The position numbers were made by a program, and so were the translations under genes. DNA of 5,574 nucleotides from Chloroflexota bacterium. Lineage in GTDB: Bacteria > Chloroflexota > Dehalococcoidia > UBA2247 > RBG-13-53-26. The notes beneath the pieces were generated by a model, which was given only the letters and a program-made list of their open reading frames with translations, was not told the DNA's origin and ran no database searches. Positions 1 to 5,574 of this stretch are shown here, one piece after another (positions within the stretch are counted from its first letter, which is position 1; each line of letters begins with the position of its first letter). The DNA lies in assembly GCA_017885485.1 (NCBI GenBank), contig JAFNFZ010000232.1:3445-9018 (forward strand), written 5' to 3'.

Positions 1-3
1 GCA

Positions 4-660
4 TTATGGCCGGGCCGCCGTCCGGTTGTCAACCAGGCCGTGTTCATAGGCGAAACGGCAGATCTCCACATTGTTGCGGAGCGACAGCTTCTGCAGCACG
101 CGAGTGCGGTATGTCTCGACGGTCTTGGCACTCAGGCCGAGCGTTGCCGCCACTTCCTTCAGTGCCTGCCCCCGGGCTAGGAGGCAGAACACCTGGAACT
201 CCCTATCGGAGAGGCATTCCAGCGGGGCGAGGCCACTGCGACTGGAGAGGAGTTGCAGGTTGACGATGTCTTTACCCTCGTCTGACAGGAACTTGCGCCC
301 CTGGGCCACCGCGCGAATAGCTTCATGAAGCTCTCTTGTGGACGAGCCTTTGGTCAGGTATCCGAGGCAGCCAGCCTTCATGGTTCGGACGGCGTAGTGT
401 TCCTCGTGATATCTGGTGAGTATCAGGATGCGTGCATCAGGGTGGAGGGAAAGCAGGCGTTTGGCGGCTTCCATGCCATCCATCTTTGGCATGGATATGT
501 CCATGACGACGACGTCCGGATTGACTTCAGCGAACTCGCTGATCGACTCCTGTCCATTGCAGGCCTCAGCTGCCACGACAATGTCTGCCGCTTCCTCGAT
601 GACTCGTCTCAAGCCGGCCCGAACGAGGCTGTGGTCGTCTACCAGCAGTATCCTGATCAT
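4..660 (-). CDS. NarL/FixJ-family response regulator (REC + LuxR-type HTH)
   Basis: A complete 218-residue protein of normal length for the NarL/FixJ family. It would receive phosphate from the histidine kinase encoded just upstream and control transcription in the cytoplasm. The receiver domain covers about residues 2-120, with the acidic pocket D8/D9, phospho-acceptor D54 (in VVMDISMP), switch residue T82 and conserved K104 (in YLTKG). A linker follows, then a LuxR-type helix-turn-helix at about 148-210, starting LSDREFQVF and with recognition-helix region LSAKTVETYRTRV. The ATG at 658-660 is supported by a GAGGA ribosome site 7 bases upstream that overlaps the stop region of the kinase gene, suggesting translational coupling. 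The stop is TAA, three bases from the window edge. The family call is firm; the target genes are unknown, though the divergent region at 1916-2104 is a reasonable guess. Confidence 0.95.
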   Translation of the reverse strand: MIRILLVDDHSLVRAGLRRVIEEAADIVVAAEACNGQESISEFAEVNPDVVVMDISMPKMDGMEAAKRLLSLHPDARILILTRYHEEHYAVRTMKAGCLGYLTKGSSTRELHEAIRAVAQGRKFLSDEGKDIVNLQLLSSRSGLAPLECLSDREFQVFCLLARGQALKEVAATLGLSAKTVETYRTRVLQKLSLRNNVEICRFAYEHGLVDNRTAARP

Positions 661-667
661 GACCCTA

Positions 668-672
668 TCCTC
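668..672 (-). promoter_or_regulatory. Ribosome binding site of the response regulator gene, overlapping the kinase stop codon
   Basis: On the minus strand the bases read GAGGA, 7 bases before the ATG at 660. They share two bases with the TGA stop of the kinase (671-673). Ribosomes finishing the kinase would sit on the start site of the regulator, which is consistent with coupled synthesis of the pair. Confidence 0.65.
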
Positions 673-1915
673 AAACCATCGCAGTTGCTGCCGTGTCGGC
701 CTGGGCGGTGTTCACGGGCAGATGAGCGACCACGCGTAGACCTTTGCCGCGGTTGCGCCGTATGCTGATCCTGCCGCCCGCCAGGCTGGCCCTCTCGCGC
801 ATGCCCAGCAGACCCAGCGAAGGGGTGTCAGGAAATCGCTTGAGGTCCAGGCCCACTCCGTCGTCGGAAACAGAGACAGAGACCATGTTGTCTGAGGCTG
901 TGATTCTGATCTTGGCCTGCGAAGCTCCTGAATGCTTCCAAACGTTGGTCAGAGCTTCCTGGAGAATGCGGTAGGCGCAGGTGGCTGTCTGCCTGGGCAG
1001 TATGGGCTCATCAACCGGAGCCTCAACGGGACAGGAAATGCCGCTGCGTCGTTCAAAGTCCTCGGCGTACCACTGGATGGCCTTCACCAGCCCCAGTTCG
1101 TCCAGAATCTCCGGCCTGAGGCTGACGGCGATACGGTGCGAGGTGGCATCCAGGCGTTCCACGAGGTCCAACATTGCCCTGGCCCTGTCGCGGAGCGGAG
1201 GGACACCGGCCAGCCTCTCTGCCAGAGAGACCAGCTCGATTTTCAGGGCCACAAGCTCCTGTCCCAGTTGATCGTGCAACTCGCGGGCAATCCGTGCCCG
1301 TTCTTCTTCCTGGACCTCGATGATACGCTGCGACAGCAGCCTGAGCTGGGACTCGGAACGCTTGAGCACTTCCTCGGTGCGTTTCCGTTCCGTGATGTCC
1401 CTGACTATGCCGATGAACCCGATAGGCCGCCCTTCAAGGCTGCGGAGGACGGTGGCTTTGCTCTCTGTCCAGAGAGTGGAGCCATCCTTGCGAATGAACT
1501 CGAGTTCGGTGGTCCACGATTTGAAGACATCCTCGTGACCCTGATTCAGGCTGGCCACCATATCTCGAAAAGCCTTGCCGACAATGGCAGCACAGTCGGG
1601 GGTCAGGGCGACGTCTATCCACTGGTCCCAGTACTGTCCCAGGCCTTCCTCAACGGCGTAGCCCAGCAGGTGTGTAACTGAAGGGCTCAAATAGGTGACG
1701 CGGAGATTGAGATCCAGGACACAGATGATGTCGGCCACGTTCTCGGCAACGAGACGGTAGATCTCAGTCTCGCTGGCCGGCTGAATCTCCGCGGACCGTT
1801 TGGGACGGGCCTTCATGGTGTTGGTGGTCCCGACGCTGTAATGGCGTCTGGTTTGCTGGCTAACGGGGCGGTGACGCATGCGCTTGAATCCCTGCGGCTT
1901 GTCTGCCGGCGACAC
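671..1915 (-). CDS. Soluble PAS-domain sensor histidine kinase (HisKA_3 / NarX-DegS type)
   Basis: A 414-residue kinase partner of the regulator that starts 10 bases after it. The N-terminus (about 1-45) is basic and low in order. A PAS domain lies at about 50-175 (VAENVADIICVLD to the closing GIVRDITERKR), followed by a helical linker. The HisKA_3 dimerisation/phospho-acceptor region at about 203-272 carries the RELHDQLGQEL motif with H214 as the likely phosphorylated histidine. The HATPase domain spans about 308-401, with the N box around N324 (ALTNVWKHSG), G1 box DDGVGLD at 351-357 and G2 box GLLGMRERA at 368-376. No membrane segment is seen, so it should sense a cytoplasmic cue through PAS; the ligand cannot be told from sequence. 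I chose the GTG start at 1913-1915 because an AGGAG site (complement of 1922-1926) precedes it by 6 bases. ATG codons at 1877-1879 and 1814-1816 are alternatives with weaker ribosome sites. Confidence 0.93.
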   Translation of the reverse strand: MSPADKPQGFKRMRHRPVSQQTRRHYSVGTTNTMKARPKRSAEIQPASETEIYRLVAENVADIICVLDLNLRVTYLSPSVTHLLGYAVEEGLGQYWDQWIDVALTPDCAAIVGKAFRDMVASLNQGHEDVFKSWTTELEFIRKDGSTLWTESKATVLRSLEGRPIGFIGIVRDITERKRTEEVLKRSESQLRLLSQRIIEVQEEERARIARELHDQLGQELVALKIELVSLAERLAGVPPLRDRARAMLDLVERLDATSHRIAVSLRPEILDELGLVKAIQWYAEDFERRSGISCPVEAPVDEPILPRQTATCAYRILQEALTNVWKHSGASQAKIRITASDNMVSVSVSDDGVGLDLKRFPDTPSLGLLGMRERASLAGGRISIRRNRGKGLRVVAHLPVNTAQADTAATAMV

Positions 1916-1941
1916 GTTGTACTCCTATGACACCTGGCAAC

Positions 1942-1970
1942 AGCATACTACGATGGCCTGGTTTCATCAA
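1942..1970 (-). promoter_or_regulatory. Candidate sigma70-like promoter for the kinase/regulator operon
   Basis: On the minus strand, TTGATG (1970-1965) and TATGCT (1947-1942) are separated by 17 bases. Each matches four of six consensus bases. The implied transcript start would be about 20 bases before the GTG start, enough to include the AGGAG ribosome site. This was found by eye and the hexamers are imperfect. Confidence 0.4.
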
Positions 1971-1981
1971 CGCAGGGTAAC

Positions 1982-2011
1982 TTGACATGTAATTGGGACT
2001 CAAGTCATACT
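1982..2011 (+). promoter_or_regulatory. Candidate sigma70-like promoter for the SDR-heliorhodopsin operon
   Basis: A perfect TTGACA -35 hexamer (1982-1987) is followed after 18 bases by CATACT (2006-2011), a four-of-six match to the -10 consensus. The start of transcription would be near 2018, giving a leader of roughly 85-90 bases before the ATG at 2105. The -35 box lies only 11 bases from the -35 box of the opposing kinase promoter candidate. Confidence 0.45.
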
Positions 2012-2104
2012 TTCGCCCAACTGGGGGTAGCTGCGTCGCCTGTCCGGCTGGATGTGCGCAGGGTTGATGCGGCCCAGCAGGCAATCCGCACTGAGGAGGC
2101 ACAC

Positions 2105-3064
2105 ATGAGAAGCGTGGCCATAACGGGCATCTCTGGCTATCTGGGTACTCAGATACTGAAGACACTGGATCAGGACAAGGAAGTCGAGACGGTGGCCGGC
2201 TTAGACATCAAGCCCCCTGGCTACTCCACCGCCAAACTCAAGTTCTACTCCCGGGATGTGCGCCAGCCTATGGATGACATCTTCACCCAGCACAAGGTGG
2301 ACACGGCAATTCACCTGGCTTTCATCGTTCCGCCCACAACCCACGTGGATGCCCACGGTGTCAACATCGGCGGGAGCCAGAGTTTCCTCAAGGCTTGTGA
2401 GGCAGCGTCCGTGGAAGCCCTTTACTATCAGAGCAGCCACACTGTCTACGGTGCGCACCGCGACAATCCGCCGCTGATCTCTGAAGATCAGCCACTCAGG
2501 CCTGTGCCGGCCTTCCCCTATGGGCAGTACAAGGCTGAGGTGGACCTGATGTTCCAGGAGCATGCCAAGACCCATCCCAAGCAGCGGGTCACCATTGTCC
2601 GCGTCGTGGCGGTGGTAGGACCGGAAGCCGCTCCGTCGGGTCTCAACGTGCTGTTCATGCCGGTGACCATGTACTGTTCCGGGTACGATCCGGAATGGCA
2701 ATTCATCTATGAACAGGACCTGGCCAGACTGGCAGTGACTTTGCTCAGGGGAAGGCATGCAGGGATCTTCAATGCCGGCGCTGGCGGGGCTGTCACCTAC
2801 CGGAACATGCTCAGAGCCACGGGCAAACCGTCCCTCGGTCTCCCCTCGTGGATCTGGTCGCCGCTGATAAGCCTCAGTTGGGCGCTGCGCATCCAGAAGA
2901 AGTCGCCGGTCGGTGGCCTGGAGTTCATGAAGTATCCCATAGTCGTCAGCACCGAGAAACTCACCAAAGCGATCGGATTCAAGTTCACTCACAACTCCCA
3001 GGAAGCCCTCAAGTCTTTCATGGACACCAAGCTGGACCGTGCCAAGGCTGCCAAGTCCCCCTGA
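2105..3064 (+). CDS. NAD(P)-dependent epimerase/dehydratase-like extended SDR
   Basis: A 319-residue protein of the extended short-chain dehydrogenase/reductase superfamily, the group that includes UDP-sugar epimerases, dTDP-glucose dehydratases and 3-beta-hydroxysteroid dehydrogenase-like enzymes. The N-terminal Rossmann fold shows the nucleotide loop TGISGYLG (7-14) and an acidic residue, D34, at the end of strand 2, which favours NAD over NADP. The catalytic set is present: S110/S111 in SSHTVYG and the YxxxK pair Y139/K143. A variable C-terminal substrate domain follows from about 175, with the usual IYEQDLARL segment at 201-209. The substrate cannot be assigned. The ATG start is set by a GAGGAGG ribosome site at 2093-2099, 5 bases away; the frame stays open upstream to a TTG at 1982, but that codon coincides with the promoter. 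The heliorhodopsin gene starts 25 bases after the stop, so the two are probably co-transcribed. Confidence 0.9.
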   Translation: MRSVAITGISGYLGTQILKTLDQDKEVETVAGLDIKPPGYSTAKLKFYSRDVRQPMDDIFTQHKVDTAIHLAFIVPPTTHVDAHGVNIGGSQSFLKACEAASVEALYYQSSHTVYGAHRDNPPLISEDQPLRPVPAFPYGQYKAEVDLMFQEHAKTHPKQRVTIVRVVAVVGPEAAPSGLNVLFMPVTMYCSGYDPEWQFIYEQDLARLAVTLLRGRHAGIFNAGAGGAVTYRNMLRATGKPSLGLPSWIWSPLISLSWALRIQKKSPVGGLEFMKYPIVVSTEKLTKAIGFKFTHNSQEALKSFMDTKLDRAKAAKSP

Positions 3065-3089
3065 ACCTTTCGGCGCAGAAGGAGGAGCT

Positions 3090-3884
3090 ATGAGCGATAC
3101 CCCTGATACGGCAACCGAGTCTCGATTCACGAAGCTGCGATGGTTCAATGCGGCCATGTGCGTCCTGCATCTGGTGCAGGGGGTGGCCATCCTTCTCATG
3201 TCCAACGATTTCTCGGTCACCCTGACGACCTCATTCCTGAAATGGCTGCCCACGACTGAGACGCTGCGCACAGTGAGCGAGGACCTGGTCAGTCTGCGTC
3301 TTGGCCCTATGATAGCTGCATTCCTGCTGATCTCAGCGGCGGCCCATTTCATCATGGCATCTCCGATAGGTTTCAACTGGTACGTGCGCAATCTGAGGCG
3401 GAAGATCAACTACGTGCGCTGGTACGAGTACTCGCTCAGCGCCTCTCTGATGGTGGCCATTATCGCCATGTTGAGCGGTGTGTTTGACCTGCCCACGCTC
3501 ATTCTTCTATTCATCCTCACAGCCACGATGAACCTCTTCGGTCTGATGATGGAGTTGCACAACCAGACCACGGAAAGGACCAGGTGGACGGCCTACATCT
3601 TCGGGTGTGTTGCAGGCATTGTTCCGTGGGTCATCATTGCCTGGTACTTCTTCGCCGCTATCTCGTCGAACACAGAGACAATCCCCACATTTGTCTACAC
3701 CATACTGCCCACGCTGTTCGTGTTCTTCTTCAGCTTCGCCTTGAATATGGTGCTGCAATACAAGAAGGTGGGCCCGTGGAAGGACTACCTCTTTGGTGAG
3801 ACCGTGTACATGGTCCTGAGCCTGACTGCGAAGTCGGCTCTGGCGTGGCAGGTGTTCGCGGGGACTTTGGCCAGATCGGCCTAG
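3090..3884 (+). CDS. Heliorhodopsin (HeR), retinal-binding seven-helix membrane protein
   Basis: A complete 264-residue heliorhodopsin, a microbial rhodopsin class with its N-terminus in the cytoplasm. Seven hydrophobic helices are visible at about 16-38, 67-91, 107-130, 133-155, 166-190, 197-223 and 233-258. Hallmarks are the Schiff-base lysine K248 in LSLTAKSALAWQVF, counterion glutamate E113 in VRWYEYSLSASL, and the pocket histidines H27 and H86, equivalent by my alignment to K241, E107, H23 and H80 of the reference protein 48C12. Helix D carries MNLFGLMMELHNQ. Positive charges cluster at 100-105, 160-165 and 225-231, which fits the inverted topology, and a long loop lies between helices A and B. 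Bound retinal would absorb visible light; the family shows a slow photocycle and usually no ion pumping, with signalling, enzyme regulation or transport roles proposed. The ATG has a strong AAGGAGG site at 3079-3085, 4 bases away. Its partner upstream is the SDR gene. No retinal synthesis gene is in the window. Confidence 0.97.
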   Translation: MSDTPDTATESRFTKLRWFNAAMCVLHLVQGVAILLMSNDFSVTLTTSFLKWLPTTETLRTVSEDLVSLRLGPMIAAFLLISAAAHFIMASPIGFNWYVRNLRRKINYVRWYEYSLSASLMVAIIAMLSGVFDLPTLILLFILTATMNLFGLMMELHNQTTERTRWTAYIFGCVAGIVPWVIIAWYFFAAISSNTETIPTFVYTILPTLFVFFFSFALNMVLQYKKVGPWKDYLFGETVYMVLSLTAKSALAWQVFAGTLARSA

Positions 3885-3984
3885 GACCTCATGGCCAGAC
3901 ACTCGAACTGCAGAGGCCTCTCAGCAGGTCCGCGTACCTCCCGTCATCGCTCGGTTGTGGACTGTCGGTTGTGCCCATGAAGAG

Positions 3985-4012
3985 AGGGGGCTGGCCTTTG
4001 AAGCCGCCCCCT
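3985..4012. terminator. GC-rich hairpin between convergent genes, possible bidirectional terminator
   Basis: AGGGGGC (3985-3991) pairs perfectly with GCCCCCT (4006-4012). After one bulged T at 3992, GGC (3993-3995) pairs with GCC (4003-4005), closing a 7-base loop. It sits about 100 bases after the heliorhodopsin stop and about 36 bases after the end of the opposing gene. The following bases are only weakly T-rich on either strand, so intrinsic termination is plausible but not certain. Nothing else is seen in the 3885-4048 gap. Confidence 0.5.
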
Positions 4013-4048
4013 TGTCTGATGACTGACTGTGCTGCGTCCGCGAGCTCT

Positions 4049-4528
4049 CTAGGCAGGCTGTGATGCAGCCTTGCGGAGCCTCAGGACCACCACGCCGATG
4101 ACCGCCAGCGCGATACCGGTGATGATCATGAATATACCACTTAGCAGAGCTACCGTCGTAAGACCAAACGATGCTACTGCGAAGTAGAGGTAAGTCTCCA
4201 GGTTCAGGGCCTGCATGTAGGTCACATGAGCGGGATTGGTTGGATCAAACCGCCCTCCCGCGAGCAGGTCGCTGTAGGTTGGAGCAATGGTGCGGCGGTG
4301 TTCCCTTATGGTATCGCCGGCCTTCTGTGCCTCACCGGCCGTGTCCACCAGGTTGCCCTGCTCAATCTGCTCTTCTGTCAGACCTAAGGTGATCTGTTCC
4401 TCACGCATCGCTTCCGTGAGGAGGTCGGTCTTTGCCTTCGCTTCCACAACGAAGCCTATGCCGATAGCTAGGCTTGCGATCCCCAGTGCGATGACTGCTA
4501 TTGCCAGATACCTGACCAGACGTGACAT
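4049..4528 (-). CDS. Small membrane protein of unknown function
   Basis: A complete 159-residue protein. A hydrophobic segment at about 7-28 could be a membrane anchor or uncleaved signal. A hydrophilic middle of about 80 residues follows (29-110), rich in E, Q and K with likely helix at 32-75 and motifs such as REEQITLGL and AGDTIREH...TYSDLL...DPTN. A long hydrophobic stretch at 112-149 could be one long or two short membrane helices, ending in a basic RLRK tail. The basic N-terminus and basic tail both favour the cytoplasm, leaving the middle region outside. From memory the middle region resembles small actinobacterial membrane proteins often mislabelled 'aromatic ring-opening dioxygenase LigA'; there is no sign of a dioxygenase here. 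The ATG start is fixed by an excellent ribosome site. It is a monocistronic-looking gene, convergent to the heliorhodopsin operon. Function is unknown. Confidence 0.85.
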   Translation of the reverse strand: MSRLVRYLAIAVIALGIASLAIGIGFVVEAKAKTDLLTEAMREEQITLGLTEEQIEQGNLVDTAGEAQKAGDTIREHRRTIAPTYSDLLAGGRFDPTNPAHVTYMQALNLETYLYFAVASFGLTTVALLSGIFMIITGIALAVIGVVVLRLRKAASQPA

Positions 4529-4531
4529 TGT

Positions 4532-4542
4532 TCACCTCCTTT
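4532..4542 (-). promoter_or_regulatory. Very strong Shine-Dalgarno site of the small membrane protein gene
   Basis: On the minus strand the bases read AAAGGAGGTGA, a near full complement of the 16S rRNA 3' end. The GGAGG core lies 6 bases from the ATG at 4528. It is the strongest ribosome site in the window and suggests efficient translation. I could not pick a convincing promoter for this gene by eye. Confidence 0.8.
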
Positions 4543-4629
4543 CTTTTTGCGCCCGTCTAAGAACGGAGACTGTGTTCATTGTGGCAGGATAGGACTGTGT
4601 CTTATGTAACTTAGGTCTCACTCCGGGCG

Positions 4630-4668
4630 GGAGCTTCCGAAACCGGATGGGACCTATGGTGAAGCTCC
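4630..4668. repeat. 8-bp perfect inverted repeat, possible operator or hairpin
   Basis: GGAGCTTC (4630-4637) and its exact reverse complement GAAGCTCC (4661-4668) flank 23 bases. Inside, ACC (4642-4644) can also pair with GGT (4658-4660). The right arm ends one base before the -35 box of the hydrolase promoter candidate. It may be a regulator binding site, or a hairpin in a transcript from upstream. Confidence 0.45.
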
Positions 4669-4669
4669 T

Positions 4670-4699
4670 TTGAGACAGCCTGAGTCAAGATGATATGAT
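4670..4699 (+). promoter_or_regulatory. Extended -10 sigma70-like promoter for the alpha/beta hydrolase gene
   Basis: TTGAGA (4670-4675, five of six) and TATGAT (4694-4699, five of six) are 18 bases apart, and TGA directly before the -10 box supplies the extended TGn motif. Transcription would begin near 4706, leaving a leader of about 80 bases before the ATG at 4789. This is the best overall promoter match in the window. Confidence 0.6.
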
Positions 4700-4788
4700 G
4701 TGCTGTCGGACTTTGGCCCCGGTCTTTGTGCGTTTCGGGCGGAGCTAGGTAAGCCGATACCAGTCCAAACTGCGTCCGAGAGACAGCA

Positions 4789-5574
4789 ATGCCGCGAGTA
4801 AGCGTGGGAGAGATCAACATGTACTATGAGGTTCACGGCGAAGGTGAACCCCTTCTTCTCATCACGAGCATGGGGAGTGACCTGAATGGCTGGAGGCTGC
4901 AGAGCCCCGCGTTCTCTGAGAGATACCGGGTAGTAACGTTCGACAACCGCGGGGCCGGGCGAAGCGATGCTCCCGATATACCCTACTCCATCGCCATGAT
5001 GGCTGACGACACGGTTGGCTTGATGGATGTCCTGGGCATTGACAAGGCACACATCCTGGGCAAATCGATGGGAGGATATATTGCCCAGGAGCTGGCCATC
5101 AGGCACCCCGGTCGGGCCAGAAGCTTGACACTGGTGTCCACCAGCGCAGGCCCCTATGTTGCAGAAACACCTATCCTCAGGGGATGGGCTGCGGCAGCCA
5201 TGAAGGGCGTCAGCCGGAAGACCTTCTTCCAGCTTATGCTGCCCTTCATCTTCACCGACCACACTTTCGAGGACCCGGAGATGGTGGAGATGGCCATCGA
5301 GATGATAGGTGGGCGCGCTCTTTCACGGCAAGGGGATGCTGAGAGCACTCAGGCCCGGGCTCTCCGTCGCCAGTTTGTTGCCTGTGTCGAACACTACGCC
5401 CGCGGTCACCTCAACGTGGTCAACATTCCAGCGCTGGTGATTGCCGGCAAGGATGAGTTCTTCGTGCCGTTGGAGCTGTGCCGGGAGTTAGCCACTAGCA
5501 TCCCCAATGCCAGGCTGGTGACACTGGAGGGGGTAGGCCATGCGCTGAACGAGGATGTCCCCGAGGAGTTCAAC
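4789..5574 (+). CDS. Alpha/beta-fold hydrolase, 3' end cut by the window
   Basis: The frame is open for 262 codons to the window end, with no stop, so a short C-terminal part is missing; family members are usually about 260-300 residues. The fold shows the strand-turn motif FDNRGAGRSD (51-60), the nucleophile elbow GKSMGG with S93, the acid D222 in IAGKDEFFVP and the histidine H251 in GVGHALNED, together a complete catalytic triad. A helical cap lies at about 125-200. The layout resembles 3-oxoadipate enol-lactonase-like and general esterase/lactonase members, but the substrate cannot be assigned. The usual HG oxyanion motif after strand 3 is replaced by TSMGSD (26-31). The start at 4789 gives the normal N-terminus (VGEINMYYEVHGEGEPLLLI); it has only a weak purine-rich site (GAGAGA). 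An ATG at 4819 after GGGAGAG is an alternative but would trim the first strand. Confidence 0.9.
   Translation, partial: MPRVSVGEINMYYEVHGEGEPLLLITSMGSDLNGWRLQSPAFSERYRVVTFDNRGAGRSDAPDIPYSIAMMADDTVGLMDVLGIDKAHILGKSMGGYIAQELAIRHPGRARSLTLVSTSAGPYVAETPILRGWAAAAMKGVSRKTFFQLMLPFIFTDHTFEDPEMVEMAIEMIGGRALSRQGDAESTQARALRRQFVACVEHYARGHLNVVNIPALVIAGKDEFFVPLELCRELATSIPNARLVTLEGVGHALNEDVPEEFN

Noticed and set aside
325..768. Plus-strand open frame antisense to the response regulator and the kinase end
   Set aside because: It overlaps two well-supported genes and has no recognisable domain; it is a shadow frame.
932..1681. Plus-strand open frame of 249 codons antisense to the kinase
   Set aside because: It lies entirely inside the kinase gene, mirrors its codon pattern and has no domain resemblance.
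1981..2004. CTTGA/TCAAG 5-bp inverted repeat over the SDR promoter
   Set aside because: The arms are only five bases and overlap the -35 hexamer; this is expected by chance and too weak to call an operator.
1982..2104. 41-codon N-terminal extension of the SDR from a TTG codon
   Set aside because: The Rossmann strand normally begins within a few residues of the start, the ATG at 2105 has a strong ribosome site, and the TTG is part of the perfect TTGACA -35 box.
3039..3089. 17-codon N-terminal extension of the heliorhodopsin from an upstream ATG
   Set aside because: It would overlap the SDR end and read through the AAGGAGG site that clearly serves the ATG at 3090; the shorter form has the normal family length.
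2201..3409. Long minus-strand open frame of 402 codons across the SDR and heliorhodopsin genes
   Set aside because: It is antisense to two clearly homologous genes and crosses their boundary. Its translation shows no recognisable domain and it has no good ribosome site; it reflects codon bias of the real genes.
4654..5262. Minus-strand open frame opposite the hydrolase start and promoter
   Set aside because: It is antisense to a hydrolase with an intact catalytic triad and shows no protein family features.

Overview
The window reads as bacterial chromosome, moderately GC-rich, with compact genes, good Shine-Dalgarno sites and sigma70-like promoters. Gene content (heliorhodopsin, a soluble PAS histidine kinase with a NarL-type regulator, an extended SDR, and a small membrane protein resembling an actinobacterial family) fits a monoderm lineage. 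My best guess is Chloroflexota, perhaps Dehalococcoidia-like, from an environmental genome. This placement is inferred from gene families, not from a marker gene.

Layout. Bases 4-1915, minus strand: a two-component system, with a cytosolic PAS histidine kinase first and a NarL/FixJ response regulator 10 bases downstream. Bases 1916-2104: a divergent intergenic region with back-to-back promoter candidates. Bases 2105-3884, plus strand: a two-gene unit of an NAD(P)-binding extended SDR (epimerase/dehydratase-like) and, 25 bases later, a complete heliorhodopsin. Bases 3885-4048: a convergent gap with a GC-rich hairpin that may be the terminator. Bases 4049-4528, minus strand: a small membrane protein of unknown function. 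Bases 4529-4788: a divergent gap with an 8-bp inverted repeat beside a good extended -10 promoter. Bases 4789-5574, plus strand: an alpha/beta hydrolase cut by the window end.

The centre of interest is the heliorhodopsin at 3090-3884. It has the Schiff-base lysine in helix G, the glutamate counterion in helix C, the two histidines of the retinal pocket and a charge pattern matching the inverted topology of the family. Its function is generally unsettled. Here it appears co-transcribed with an SDR enzyme and lies opposite a PAS histidine kinase/response regulator pair, so light sensing feeding a redox or lipid/sugar enzyme, or a shared stress regulon, are reasonable hypotheses. No tRNA, rRNA, CRISPR array, insertion sequence or integrase is visible.
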